This document shows positions 63,764 to 64,000 of a stretch of DNA of 64,000 bases, piece after piece. The notes beneath the pieces are model-generated. The model was not told where the DNA came from, searched no databases, and saw only the letters and a list, made by a program, of their open reading frames with translations. The position numbers and the translations under genes are program-made. The stretch lies in assembly GCF_014202945.1 (NCBI RefSeq), contig NZ_JACHHW010000007.1, positions 62,001 to 126,000 of the forward strand, written 5' to 3'. Every line of letters begins with the position of its first letter. Positions within the stretch are counted from its first letter, which is position 1. The stretch is from Zhongshania antarctica. GTDB taxonomy: Bacteria > Pseudomonadota > Gammaproteobacteria > Pseudomonadales > Spongiibacteraceae.

Positions 63764-64000
63764 ATGGCTACAAAACATAAGGTTGCCGTTATTGGCGGTG
63801 GTAGTTTTGGTACCGCGATTGCTAATATTATTGCCGATAATGGCCACGACACCTGTCAGTGGATGCGGACCCCAGAACGGGTTAAAGAGGTCAATGAGCT
63901 TCATACTAACGAAGTTTATCTGCCAGGAATCAAGCTAAATCCAGCCCTGCGTGCTAGCGCCGATTTACAGGAAACTGTGGCGGGCTGCGATACCGTATTT
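63764..64000 (+). CDS. gpsA: Glycerol-3-phosphate dehydrogenase, N-terminal part (cut by window edge)
   Basis: The first 79 codons are present and the frame runs off the right edge. VAVIGGGSFGTAIANIIADN is the NAD(P)-binding motif of GpsA, followed by the NELHTNEVYLPGIKLN region typical of the family. The enzyme makes sn-glycerol 3-phosphate for phospholipids. GCAGG lies upstream. The right end is outside the window. Confidence 0.9.
   Translation, partial: MATKHKVAVIGGGSFGTAIANIIADNGHDTCQWMRTPERVKEVNELHTNEVYLPGIKLNPALRASADLQETVAGCDTVF

Overview
The window looks like the chromosome of a marine gammaproteobacterium, most likely in the Cellvibrionales/Spongiibacteraceae neighbourhood. This is inferred from gene content and order: rmf beside rlmL, yciO-scpA-scpB-rluB, phoBR-pstSCAB-phoU with Pho boxes, a FimV-type LysM protein, and a gltA/sdhCDAB/sucAB-lpd-sucCD TCA block. 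No species-level marker (rRNA, tRNA) is present. No phage, insertion sequence, CRISPR array or plasmid function was seen.

Layout. (1) 1-6467: two tandem copies of a two-gene unit. Each unit has an OmpA-domain surface protein followed by a TpsB/ShlB-like outer-membrane barrel. The first OmpA gene is cut by the left edge; the second is complete and carries eleven 16-residue repeats. This is the least ordinary part of the window. (2) 6532-9682, minus strand: divergent pdxJ, a periplasmic cyclophilin, an SH3/coiled-coil membrane protein, a YciI protein and a VC0807-type membrane protein. (3) 9826-13871, plus strand: PHP phosphatase, yciO, scpA, scpB, rluB. (4) 13935-21589: rmf, rlmL, a cold-shock gene, a ygiQ-type radical SAM gene, nfeD-qmcA and purU. 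(5) 21606-30535: the complete phosphate-starvation regulon, with Pho boxes before phoB, pstS and pstC. (6) 30565-33468: an AbgT-family transporter and an MFS transporter. (7) 33807-39817: fimV, an RluA-like synthase, a DUF2288 gene, an unknown small gene, tmcA and a HIT gene. (8) 39840-46017: a B12-binding radical SAM gene, an SRPBCC gene, cinA and several small conserved or unknown genes. (9) 46093-59212: gltA, divergent from sdhCDAB-sucAB-lpd-sucCD. (10) 59320-64000: a TetR regulator with a likely operator, an AidB-like acyl-CoA dehydrogenase, htpG and the start of gpsA.

How the parts work together. Most of the window is housekeeping: central carbon oxidation, phosphate uptake, chromosome condensation, rRNA/tRNA modification and protein folding. 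The accessory element is the duplicated OmpA-repeat/barrel module. Its exoprotein has an export signal, a repeat region, a calcium-type Asp-rich segment and a peptidoglycan-binding domain. Its barrel partner looks like a TpsB transporter but has no visible signal peptide and lacks the Arg of the family's VRGY motif. Both copies of the barrel carry a loop that resembles the N-terminus of the exoprotein. I regard this module as the best candidate for an undescribed secretion or surface system here. Functions stated for it are inference from architecture, not from recognised orthologues.
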